From NCBI RefSeq assembly GCF_964275005.1, contig NW_027307649.1:566001-630000 (forward strand): a stretch of DNA of 64,000 nt, written 5' to 3'. This document shows positions 1 to 10,711 of the stretch, piece after piece. Under the pieces are notes generated by a model. The model was not told the origin of the DNA, searched no databases, and saw only the letters and a program-made list of their open reading frames with translations. Positions within the stretch are counted from its first letter, which is position 1; every line of letters begins with the position of its first letter. The stretch comes from Diadema setosum (lineage: Eukaryota; Echinodermata; Echinoidea; Diadematoida; Diadematidae). Made by a program: the position numbers and the translations under genes.

Positions 1-463
1 CATAATACCTTCTGCTGGATAAGTAATCAATATCCATGAACATTTAAAACCGCTTACGTTATATCTTTTCAACATGTAGTCAAAATGAATCATGACCTAT
101 TGTGGCAATCGATTCCAAAAGATCCATATATTCCAATAACATCTTCATTAATTGCAAATAATTCAGTAATTTTATCTAATAGTTATTGCCAGGTCGGTGG
201 AATATCCCTTCTAAAAAAAAGATATGAGTTGATCATTCATAACTATGTAAACTGAAAAATTTATAAAAGTGACCAAAATTTAAGAATAATTCGTCAAGGG
301 TATCTCGAGAGATATTAATGGAGTGGTAACACTTAGTCACTGGATTTAAGCACTGGACGGAATATCTTGTTGAAAAGCCGAAAGCACTGTCGCCTATTTC
401 ACATGTCACAGTGCTCCCTAGGTTTGTAGCTTGAAATAAACTCTATATACATATTACCTCCAG
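1..463. other. End of copy A intron 2
   Basis: AT-rich non-coding sequence before the acceptor CTCCAG at 458-463. The stretch around 280-400 resembles the end of intron 2 in copy C (about 35150-35260), including a shared segment near AAGAATAATTCGTCAA. No other feature is visible. Confidence 0.6.
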
Positions 464-3400
464 GTATCACCTTGGTTTCCAGTGGCTACGGATGTTCAGA
501 GGGGCTGCTAATGGGGATCTCCATTTGGGCGTGGGACGAACAACAGGATTTGCTCTTTTTTCCTACTATAAACTTTTTCGAGTTTATCAGGCTGCAGAAC
601 ACGTAAGTTTGTATCACCTGCTGCTCTATGAGTACATCGCATGTGGCAGTTGATCAAACAGTATGAGCTTTGCTAACATCGAGTTAGAGTTAGTTAAAGT
701 AGAGAAAGTCTGGCTGCGGGCTGCATGCCGTAATATTTCGCCGACTATGACATTTCACTTCCGAAAGATGATATCAGAAATCACTGTAATTACTTTATAG
801 TAATCAGGTGCAAAAACTACAGAATGACAATGCGACGAATTAAAGTGACGAAAACACAAGCGAAGGGATAATTGGAATATCATTGTAGTGATGGATGGCA
901 ATAGGATAGAATCTGGGTACGTTTGTTGATGTAATGCGTAAAATACTTCCCCTGTTCACGTACATGCCTTTATTTTTCATCGAGAAGAAAAAATCCTGTA
1001 TTGATTTCCTCGAGAAATGATAATTGAAACTAAGCTGACATCAATTATATGTTGATTGGCTGATTGAGGCTTCACGATTGCGATGCTTCATTTAGAATTG
1101 AAGAGATGAAAACTGAATGTCTACAGAAGCTTAGATGAGGATTTTAGTTTAGTGGAAAATGACTACGTATGATTGTGTTATGTGCTGTTTTTCTTCTACT
1201 TAAATCAGTCATGAGAGTCAGCCTGAAACGCTGTTCCTCGACGAGCTCGAGATTGGCCAGGAGTACGAGGTCGTCATCACCCAGGCATGTGGACTCTATC
1301 GATACAGACTGGGAGACATCATTCGAGTCACTGGTTTCCATGACAACTGTCCTTCATTTCAGTTCTTGTACCGGTGAGTGCAAATATTTATGTAGCCTTT
1401 GTCACTGTGTGACATGCGCGACGCGTCGCACATTTCAAACCGTCACGACGGTTTGCAAGATCGAAATCTTTTACCTTCAACTGTTTTACCACTTGCACAT
1501 AAAACAGAACGCACTAAACGGTCATCCTATAAACATGATCCATCAAGGCCGTGATTTTCCAGCACGCAGGAGAATTTTCCGTGGGTTGACAAGGATGCTT
1601 GCGAGTTTTGCACTTGTTTCTTACCACTAGACGCGTGCTACTTACCTTCTACTTGCGTGTATTCCGTGTGACCTGCGTGAGAGCTTTGAAACCGATCCGT
1701 TTTCTGTTAGGAGCGACTTATAGATACTGAGAAGTACCTGCGTTGGAGTTGCCGGGGAGGTGCTGCCGGTAAGAGTCTCCTACTGGTGTTCTGCGTGTAC
1801 CTCTGCGAGCGAACTCCCACGACTCACTAGGAACACAGAACAAGTTTTGAGCATGCTCAAAGCCTTTTCACACCGTATCTGGGAAGTTTTGCGGCTTGAC
1901 TTGCGGGGGAAACATATTCATTTGCTACCCGGAGCTCTCCGCACCTGACAGTACCTAGCGCGTATCTTGCTTGTAGTTGCCCGGAGATGCACACGCAAGT
2001 CCGAATTAACCGCAGCCCAGTTTTGAGCATGACCAAACTTTTTCCGGGTGAGTCGCGGGGATGGCGGAGAGGTCCACGCAGAACGCCAGTAGGAGGTCCT
2101 AGCAGCATCACTTCGCAGACAACTCCCACGCATCCACATTGTACTTCGCAGTCCCCGTATGCAGCCAATATAATGACATTCTGTGGGACTTTTGCCTTTC
2201 CTTCAGAGGAATTCCTTCACTGAGTTGTCAGCCCTAACGCACCTGGCACACAGGTCACACAGTATACCCGCAAGTAGATTTAAATAGAACGCGTCCAGCA
2301 AGTAAGACACATGCACCGACTCGCCAAAATCCTTGTCTGCCATCAGAAATTGGCCGGTGTGCTGAAAAATCCCTACACGCAACAAGCCCGCGTAGCTTGC
2401 CCGGAAAGGTGTGACAGGGCCTAAACATGGTTGCCGGTTAAAAGATTTGCGTGCGCACCTCGGGCGACTACGGGTGAGATACGTACCAGGTGCTGTCATC
2501 TGCGGGTCATCTGCGGGGACCTCCGGGTAGTAAAAATTGTTCTTCGCAAGTCGCACGCAAGGCTTGCCCGGAAAGGTGTGACACTGCCTCATGTGCATTC
2601 TCGACACAAGTGGTTACGTGAAAGCTTTGATTTCAGCTTTGCGATATATTTCATGGTTAAATCAAAGTTGTTGATGGAATTGTTTGTCTGCTTGTTTGTT
2701 TTTCTTAGGTTTAATTCAGTGTCTTTTGTGCTAGTGTGAGCTTGTCTGTGATCTTTATCGTGTTTTCATTCAATAGCACATTCTGGCAAATTACAATCGT
2801 ATAAGATGAGTATTGTAAATATGAATTCGGGACATGCTCATGATTACAGTATATAGTGCCGAGAAAATTTGATTATCTGCGACGTACATCTACAGCCAAG
2901 GAACAAATACAGTAGCTTTACCCAGAGCTATGACCGTGATGTACCATTCTCATATCGACTTGACCCTTTCTCTGTTACTTTCACTTTGTGCCATTTTCAG
3001 TCTTGGCCTGATGTTGAATTTACGATACGAGAAGATAGACCAAGGCGTCGCACTCCAGGCAATTCAGGCCGCCGTGAAGCGCTGGCCGAACCGGGTCAAA
3101 CTGACTGAGTTTGCTGCCGCCGAAAGTACCTTGCTTTCAGAAACATGCGCTGGTGAGTATGCAAAGAATACACCAAGTTGCACTAAAACTGATTTATAGG
3201 GATATTGCATGTCCTAATGAGTCGAATCAGTTGGTGATAACTGTAGAATGCTATTGATAAACCATTTAAAAACGAGAGCTGCATTTAAGCGTGGGTCAAG
3301 GCGACTAAACTCTGATTAATGATAAATCATGACTGGATTGTGACGAGTCCTGTATCTAACGCACTGCATGGAAAAAGGCACCTTAATTCAGTTTTCTGCT

Positions 3401-6400
3401 CCTCCCTTTCTGATCCCCTCCCCTCTCCCCTTCTTTCCCCTTATTTCCCCTCCCGGCCCTACTTCCCCTTTCCCACTCCCCATTCCACTCCCCTCTCCCT
3501 TTACCCATCCATTCCCTCTTCTCTCTTTTCTCACCTCCCCTTCTATCCTTCTCTTTCCTTTCTATCATCCTCTCTTTCTTATTCCCTTTCCCTTTCTTAT
3601 CATCTCCCTTTCTTTCCCCTGTCTTTCCCCCTCCACTCTCCTCTCCCTTTCACCTCCTTCCCAACTCCATTTCTCCCTTCCCTTTACCATCTTCATTTAC
3701 CCTGCCTTCCACCTCCCCTTTCCTCACACCCTTTGCCATGGAACCTTTGGAAATACTGGACTTACTGGTTCAGTGACCTTAAATTAACTTAGCAGATGAA
3801 TGATTTTCATCGTGCTTCAAGATTCTTCTGTTGTATATTGCAAAACAAATCGGAGGGGGGGGGGGAGGATCATGCTTGCCTCATAGGTTTATATCCAAGC
3901 TGCTGATCCAGTTCAGTTGAGCATCATTTAGTTTGCCAAGTTCTGTAATGCCTCCTGGAAACTTTTAAGGGTGGCAGTCCTCCACGATATGACGCAGGGT
4001 TTGGTCGGGATGGCGGCATTCACACGTCGGAGAGTTACCTGTTGTTAACTTGGAGGGTTCGCTGATGCGGTGTAGCAGGGTAAGCCACTGTTTCCGAAGA
4101 AGGTTAAACCTTTTGGTTCTGTTGTCGGGTTAGTGTTAGCGTTGCAGCTATACGTTGGATTGGAGACGGCATCAGACCAGCATAAGTTTTGAAGTCGAGG
4201 TTTTCCCGTGACTGAAGGGACATCCACAATAGTTTTAGGGATTTCCAAGATTTCATACGCATTGACGGGAGGTCGTTCAGGTACTGTGGATTACAAGGTC
4301 AGTTTCTAACTGCATTGATGTCACTGGTAAAACTTGCCATCCTTTCCTTCTTGCGTAGGGAGGTGGAATTATATATGCCAAAGGAGATAGCCAGTGAAGG
4401 GTGGGCACTTGAGTGTGCCTAAGACTACCTGTATGAATGAGTTCAGGACCGTCGTATCAACACGTTTCATGTGGCAGCTGTTGACACATGATGATGGGCA
4501 GTACTCCGCAGTCGAGTAGATGATGGTTATGGTAGCAGTAGGCCTATGAGAAGTAGGGTCTACTTGCTTTTCAATTCCAATTGTTGCTTGTGAATTTCGA
4601 GATGATGTAACGCCGTGGTTTCAATCTGTCTGCAACTCTCTTCAGTATGTAAGACTGCGGTCTAACGTACCTCCAAGGCACTATCCTCGTTCTTGACAGG
4701 CATTATACCACCCACATAATTATGAAAAGGAACGGAGCCAACATAGAATCCAGGGGAAGTCCTAACATAGCTCGTCTGGACACCCATACTGATCTTGAAT
4801 CTGCGATTTAATTGCTGACGATTACAGACAAGCAGCGCAAATTTGTCTGGCAATTAAGGATCATGGACATTTTCGCAGAAGCAGACCATGCAAGATCCTT
4901 TTTTTTTTTTTTTGAAGCCTTGTTGGATGCCGGCTTTGATGCTACTGATTATGCCTGTGACTTGGTCAGCACAACTCTTGCCTGGTCTAAAACCTTTCTG
5001 TTCCTTCGGCAGGATGGGCTCGTCCAAAGGAGAGTGATTGACAAGGAGGAGTCGTTCAGAAAGTGGTACACAACGGCGAGATAGGTCTGTAGCTGGCAGG
5101 GTCTTGCTTGGCGTCATGAAGAAGGAAGCGGTCATTGTTAGGCGCCCAATCATCCAGAACTACGCCGTTGTTGTCGTTGGCAGAATAGCCCTGAGAAGAG
5201 TGGTGACCGTTGAAATCTCCTGCGTATACCTCTGGGTGTAAGAAAATTGGCAGCACTGGGACAGGTCATGTGCCCCCCCCCCCCCCCTCCCGTGACGTTG
5301 ATGTCACCAACCCTGACAGATGCGACAAGTACATCAAGAAAGCTAGAATCCTGGGGACAGAAAATCTTCCAGACAATGCCTAAAGTATAGGTAGCAATGT
5401 CATATTTTTCATGGCTAACACACGCAATAAGCTTGAAACCAAGAATGTGTCTGCGATATGCGTCTCTTGGAGGTCGGAGAACATCAACATCAAGATCTTT
5501 GACAGTTCGAGAAATATTGACATTCTTTGTAGAGACATCCTCCACATTCTGCCGGAGGATAATGTAGGGATTTCCTGACATTACGGGTGTGTTGGCCCTG
5601 AGAAGGGCCGCTTGAGTTGATGGTCACAGTCGCCATGGCAAGGGTGACGTAAGAAAGTAAAATCTAAGTTGTATACTTAGTATGCTTTCTACAGAGAAGA
5701 GTACAAAGTTGTATTGCATCGTGTAAGTTGCATCAGCAAACAACAGGGTGGACCACGAGAAGGTTGAAGTCTCCCATTCCGCTTCAAGATGGGATTAATG
5801 GAATGGGAACGATGTCATTTCCTTTTTTTCTTTGTCCATAAGACATTTAGAAAGCGAGCGTCTCTAGGATGTCGTTTGCCGATACAATGCTTTATATTTT
5901 CTGGTTTTTAACTTACTCCTTTTTCCCCTCATCCAGCCTTCGAGAGGAACGAAATTATGCCATACTACTTGCTCTTCGTAGAGTTGGAGTTCACATCTGG
6001 AAATGAGTCATGTGAAGAGATCACACAAGAACACAAGGCACTGGTAAATGTCCGCTTAACGTCTTTCTATTATCGACTTTTGTTCCCCTTTTTATAATCA
6101 AAGTCAAAATTTCGTCAGTCGCACACCATACCCTAACTTAGCACAAGAGTGGAACTTTCCCATTTTATGCAGTGCTCTCCCATTATAACGAACATGGTTA
6201 TAACGAAACTCCGGTTACAATGAAGTGAAAATTCAGGCCGCAAAGTATCTGTGTTGGAGTTGCCTGGGAGGTGCTGCCGGTAGGGGTCTCCTACTGGTGT
6301 TCTGCGTCCACCTCTGCGGGCGAGCCCCCGCAACTCACTCAGAACAAGTGTTAAGCATGCTCAAAGGCTTGTCATCTGTATCTGGGGTAGTTTTGCGGGT

Positions 6401-8120
6401 TGACTTGCTGGGAAACAAATTTGCTACCCGGAGCTCCCCGCAGTTGATAAGCACCTGGCAGTACCTAGGCGCGTATAAATCATCTCGCCCGTAGTTGCCC
6501 GGAGGTGCTCATGCAAGTCCGATATACCCGCAGCCAAGTTTTGAGCATGACCAAATTATTTTTTCCGGGTGATTGCCCGCAGAGGTCCACGCAGAACGCC
6601 AGTAGAAGACCCTAATAGCGGCAGCACCTCGCAGGCAACTCCCACGCAGGTACTTCGCAGTCCCCTTATGCAGCCAAGATAATGACATTCTGTGGGACTT
6701 CTGTCATTCCTACAGAGGAATTCCTTCACTGAGTTGTCAGCCCCCACGCGCCTGGCACGCAGGTCACACAGAATACTGAATACATGCATTCAGTTTTTAC
6801 TTGGTTGTTCATTCATTTGAGGCCGTGTCACTCCTTTCCGGGCAAGCCTTGCGTGCGACTTGCAAAGAACAATTTTTACTACCCAGAAGTCCTCGTAGAT
6901 TAGCCGCACATGACAGTACCTACCACGTATCTCACCCGTAGTCACCAGGAGGTGTGCAGGCAAATCATTTCACCTGCAACCAACCTTAGGCCCTGTCACA
7001 CCTTTCCGGGCAAGCTACGCAGGCTTGTTGCGTGTAGGGATTTTCCAGCATAACGGACAATTTCTGAGGGCGAACAAGGATTTGGGCGAGTCAGTGCATG
7101 TGTCTTACTTGCTGGACGCGTTCTACTTAAATTCTACTTGCGGGTATACAGTGATACCTTTGTACCAGTCGCATGGGGGCTGACAACTCAGTGAAGGAAT
7201 TCCTCTGAAGGAAAGGCAAAAGTACCACGGAATGTTTTTATCTTGGCTGCATTTGGGGACTGCGAAGTGGGCCTGCGTGGGAGTTGCCTGCGAAGTGAAG
7301 CCGCTAAGGGCCTCCTACTGGCGTTCTGCGTGGACCTCTCCGGGCATCCCCGCGACTCACCCGGAAAAAAATTTTGGTCATGCTCAAAAACTTGGCTGAG
7401 CACCTCCGGGCAACTACAGGCGAGATACGCGCTAGGTAATGTCAGGTGCGGTGCGGAGAGCTCCGGGTAGCAAATTTGTTTCCCCGCAAGTCAAACCGCA
7501 AAACTTCCCCGGATACGGTATGACAAGGCCTTGAGCATGCGCAAAACTTGTTCCGAGTGAGTCGTGGGGGTTCGTGAGGTACTCGTCGCAGAACACCAGT
7601 AGGAGACCCTTGCCGGCAGCACCTCGCAGGCAACTCCAACGCAAGTACTTCTCAGTACCCATAAGTCGCTCGTAACAGAAAACGGATTGGTTTCAAAGCT
7701 CTCACGCAAGTCACACTGAATACACGCAAGTAGGTAAGAAACAAGTGCGAAACTTGCAAACATTCTTGTTCGCCCTCGGAAAATCTTCTGCGTGCTGGAA
7801 ACTACCTCCTCGCCACAAGTCCGCGTAGCTTGCCCGGAAACGTGTGACACGGCCTTTACAGTTTTATTGGTTTATTCATGTACTGTTTCTTTTACCATCA
7901 GCTCGATCGGGAACTGCGTGACCGCAATAGCGACTACGACCGGCTGCGCCGGGAAGGTGCCATTGCGCCCCCTCGAGTTCACATCGTGAAACCTGGAGCG
8001 TTCGAGGCACTGAAGGCTCACATTCTGGCCAACACCAGCACAACCGCTAACCAGTACAAAGTACCGCGCAAATTGCGGACCGAAAGCCTGGTCGAGTTTT
8101 TACTTCATCAAGTCATGTAA
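464..8120 (+). CDS. GHDC-like: GH3-domain protein (GHDC-like), copy A, 3' part only
   Basis: Five coding exons: 464-602, 1209-1373, 3001-3152, 5937-6043 and 7902-8120 (TAA stop). All have AG/GT borders and phases that join into one reading frame of about 260 residues. The first exon completes a split Gly codon, so at least two 5' exons lie left of the window, as copies B and C confirm. The protein has GH3 motif II (SSGYGCSEG in exon 464-602) and motif III (YRYRLGDIIRVTGF in exon 1209-1373), which in plant GH3 acyl-acid amido synthetases bind the ATP/AMP. The C-terminal lobe includes NLRYEKIDQG and PRVHIVKPGAFEALK; the latter resembles the C-terminus of vertebrate GHDC. Introns 4, 5 and 6 hold transposon relics. 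Family assignment is firm; substrate and reaction in animals are unknown. Confidence 0.88.
1546..2589. mobile_element. Foldback/MITE element, copy 1 (intron 4 of copy A)
   Basis: The two halves are imperfect reverse complements. For example, the block CTCCTACTGGTGTTCTGCGT near 1778 reappears inverted near 2075. The right end reads GGAAAGGTGTGACACTGCCT; the left end starts AGGCCGTG but is truncated. An internal terminal-like motif (GGAAAGGTGTGACAGGGCCT) occurs near 2404-2423, so the element may be a composite. No transposase ORF is present, and short ORFs inside it are chance. It is related to the elements at 6235-6812 and 6820-7855. Confidence 0.65.
3395..3735 (+). repeat. Pyrimidine-rich (CT) tract in copy A intron 5
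   Basis: About 340 bp of almost pure C/T sequence on the + strand. It gives a spurious Pro/Ser/Leu-rich ORF. A shorter homologous tract sits in intron 5 of copy C (41125-41300). Such tracts can form triplex DNA; no function is claimed. Confidence 0.85.
3860..5640 (-). mobile_element. Jockey/CR1-like LINE relic in copy A intron 5
   Basis: Minus-strand conceptual fragments, in order from 5640 down, match a non-LTR retrotransposon. First come endonuclease (APE) pieces including AGDFNGHHSSQGYSAND. Next is a reverse-transcriptase start with EQKGFRPGKSCADQV. Last is a terminal zinc-knuckle-like region (QTLRHIVEDCHP then LNWISSLDI, near 3890-4020). The frame is broken repeatedly by stops, frameshifts and poly-T/poly-C runs. 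It is collinear with the relic at 19880-21910 in copy B, so one insertion probably predates the A/B duplication. Confidence 0.8.
6170..6236. mobile_element. 5' fragment of TA-flanked MITE (copy A intron 6)
   Basis: CAGTGCTCTCCCATTATAAC followed by repeated TATAACGAA-type motifs matches the left half of the complete element at 22255-22431 in copy B, at the same distance (about 125 bp) after exon 6. It is interrupted at about 6236 by foldback sequence, so this is a nested insertion. Confidence 0.65.
6235..6812. mobile_element. Foldback/MITE element, copy 2, partial
   Basis: Starts within a TA-flanked MITE and repeats the blocks GTTGGAGTTGCCTGGGAGGT and CTCCTACTGGTGTTCTGCGT. Their inverted counterparts lie near 6580-6650. 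Typical terminal repeats are missing, so the element is truncated. Host intron sequence resumes at about 6779. Confidence 0.6.
6820..7855. mobile_element. Foldback/MITE element, copy 3, complete
   Basis: A 1036-bp element with matching ends: AGGCCGTGTCACTCCTTTCC on the left and the inverted form GGAAACGTGTGACACGGCCT on the right. The arms are long imperfect inverted repeats. Copy B carries the empty site (ATTCATTTACAGTTTTATTG at 23391-23410), which dates the insertion after the A/B duplication. It ends 46 bp before the acceptor of the last exon of copy A. No transposase is encoded. Confidence 0.75.
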
Positions 8121-8944
8121 TTGTATGGACCACAAGATGGCTCAGATGAATTATGTACCAGCACCTCTCTTATTCTGATGACGATAATATAATAGTAATA
8201 CGCACCAAATGGGTAGCTGTGACATGGATGGATAACTATGATTATGTTCCCATTAATTAAAGCTCTGTGGACATCAAGAGGTGAATTTTTGTGGTATACA
8301 GTATTGTAAGTCGTGTGGATATTTTGGATAGTGATGATGCTGATACTGATACTAATGAATACCACTACTATACCATAAACAGATAACACGCCTTTGTGTG
8401 CACATTAACATGATATCTTTTAATTGGTAACAAAATCGCATGTGTAGTCAAGTGCATCATTAATTCGAGTGCACTGGCACGCAATCCTTTGAAGAGAAAC
8501 TATGCTTTGCTTCCCACGAGATATGGTAGCTCAAAGCAAGGAGCCTCAAAGCAGGTTCTGATAATCATCCGCTCATGCGGAATCAAACAGAAGCTTTTCA
8601 AAACATTTCAAGAGGCATTCCGTCCTTTTGAATTGAAGGTTGACAACAATAAGTCTAATGTGAAAAGCAATTCAAAGGCCAACAGCAATATACCCTCACA
8701 TTTCTCGACATCCCAGCATTTTGATAAAAACATTCCATATATTCTCATGATGGAGAGGGTAAAAAGGGGGACATAAAAAGAAATCCAGCATTTCAAGAAT
8801 GATTGTAATATCTGCCTTGACAACACACTGGAGCTGCATGATTCCATGTGAAATAAATTATAAATATATATATATATATATTTTTTTTCTCTATTTTTCT
8901 TATATGAGCATAAAATTTAAAATGTGGAATATGCTGAAAATTAT

Positions 8945-9245
8945 GGGTGCACGTCATGAGACAGACACCCACGAGTCATACAGCTCAAAAGTCATACAGC
9001 CCACGAGTTAAACAGCTCACAAGTCATACAGCCCATTAGTTCGACACTAAGCTAACAAGGCCCACGAGGACCGACACATTAAACCCCGTGCTGTATATGT
9101 CGAACTCGTGGGCTGTTTTCACCTAGTGTCGAACTCACGGGCTTTATTTGCCTATTGTCGAACTCGTGAGCTGAATGACTCATGGACCTTATTTCCCTGT
9201 CGAACTCGTGGGCTGTATGACTCGTGGATGTCGATCTAGTGGGAA
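8945..9245. repeat. Palindromic array of CAGCCCACGAGT-type units
   Basis: The left arm has tandem units such as AAGTCATACAGCCCACGAGT. The right arm has the reverse complement repeated (TGTCGAACTCGTGGGCTGTA and variants). The whole is a multi-unit inverted repeat with a centre near 9065-9085. It lies in the A-B intergenic space and encodes nothing. It is probably a non-autonomous hairpin element. Confidence 0.7.
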
Positions 9246-10015
9246 GACCACAAAATTATCATGTTCTTAACTTGTCTGCTGAGAATAACGAGGGGGGTAA
9301 GTTGCTTTAAACACTGAGTGGCAACTTAACGCTCTTATCATTCTCAACTGACGAACTGTAAACCTCTTGCAGCATATGTTTTGACTGGAATTACTTTAGA
9401 TATAAGTTGAGCGTAAAATGTTTGTTTAATTGGATTTGTCTGTTTTCTGATTTGCTTTGATTTGCATGAGGCTAATTTCAGTACTAGCGAATAAAATGTT
9501 TGGGTATGGGGCTACTGTATGTATCTTTATCTATTTGAATTCAATTGTACGCTAATGCTCAATCGAAGGGGGCGTGCCTAGCAGGTTAGGCTACTCAATG
9601 CAATCATGTACAATGTCATAGAAAATGTATGTCTTTTAATCTGAAGTAATTACTTTCGTATTCCTAGACAGAACACAACTGTTTCATAACTTCATTCCTT
9701 TATTAAATCACGATTACACTGTAAGCGTTTTTTTTCTCATGTTGATCTTGGTTTGAATAGAAACAAGAATAGATTTTGTTTGTCAGCTGCTAATAGAGAA
9801 GTTGTACTTAGCTCTCGCTGGGTTTGTTTCTCAAGCTGTTGGGGGCGGGCAATGCTGCTGGGGGCATCATTTTACGGCCGTCGTTGCGTTTTAAAAGTGG
9901 GTGAGGGGCAGTTTACATTTTTGGTGCCACTTCCGGGTTTCGATCATTAGCTGAAATATTTTACACGCCCCGCAAAAAAAAAAGTAGAAAGCCCTTCAGC
10001 GCAAGCTTTTTATTT
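9246..10015. other. A-B intergenic sequence without recognised features
   Basis: AT-rich unique-looking sequence. Short ORFs have no recognisable domain. Nothing supported is seen. Confidence 0.5.
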
Positions 10016-10102
10016 CATTTATTTTTATTTTTATTTTTTATTTTTTGAGGGGGGGGGGGGTTCATCAGCTGACCCCCCCCCCCCCAAAAAAAAAAAAAAA
10101 AC
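10016..10102. repeat. T/G run facing C/A run, homopolymer hairpin
   Basis: A T-rich stretch and about ten G are followed by a short spacer (TTCATCAGCTGA), then about thirteen C and a long A run. The two halves are complementary and could form a strong stem. Run lengths in such tracts are prone to sequencing error. Confidence 0.7.
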
Positions 10103-10455
10103 AACTGGTGCAACTTCCTTGATAGAGAAAATGAGGGCCCCAAAATGGTTTGACCGTATGTATTACTATGCTTTATGCAAAAAAAAAAGTGCCCCGGTGC
10201 CCCCTCCCCCGGTCGCGCCGGGCCTGTATCAATGTCATTTAACAAAGTCCCTTTATAAGCAAGTGTTGACTATTTACAGGGCAGCGATGCGATTGGAACA
10301 GACAATTGTTTTCTTATAGCTATGGTCAGCATATATGATTTGGGGTCACATTGCAATTTATGTTTGTAATAAAACTGTTTGGTCATCGCTGAATCTCGTA
10401 ACGAAACTACGATTGTCCCGACTGCTTTGATATAACAGCAATAGCAGAATGTGAT

Positions 10456-10458
<3 letters not shown>

Positions 10459-10491
<33 letters not shown>

Positions 10492-10536
10492 TGTGTGTGT
10501 GTGTGTGTGTAAGTGTGTGTGTGTAAGTGTGTGTGT
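10459..10536 (+). repeat. (TG)n microsatellite upstream of copy B
   Basis: An interrupted GT/TG array about 180 bp before the exon 1 ATG. The equivalent array precedes copy C (30182-30234), and B/C similarity starts at about this point. Confidence 0.95.
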
Positions 10537-10539
10537 TCT

Positions 10540-10711
10540 TGTCTGGCTTATTTGAAAGAGTTTGCTTCATGATCGTCATGTGTCACTGCGCTGTGAAATT
10601 GCTGTTTATGCTGATTTGTGTTTCTCCAACCCCATGAACAGAGACGCCATACCTTAAATGCAATTATTGATGCTCATATCGTCTGACTTGCACACTGCTG
10701 AAAGATCGGCT
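10540..10711 (+). promoter_or_regulatory. Conserved 5' flank / 5' UTR of copy B
   Basis: Sequence from the (TG)n array to the ATG is nearly the same as 30240-30412 before copy C (for example GAGTTTGCTTCATGATC and TGCTGATTTGTGTTTCTCCA). No clear TATA box is seen. The stretch probably includes the 5' UTR and core promoter; this is inference from position and paralog conservation. Confidence 0.4.

Noticed and set aside
1546-2607. Several 60-134-codon ORFs on both strands
   Set aside because: They all lie in foldback-element sequence, repeat among its copies, and have no domain or splice support.
3319-3792. 157-codon + strand ORF rich in Pro, Ser and Leu
   Set aside because: It is a reading of the pyrimidine tract in copy A intron 5; overlapping frames are equally open and composition explains it.
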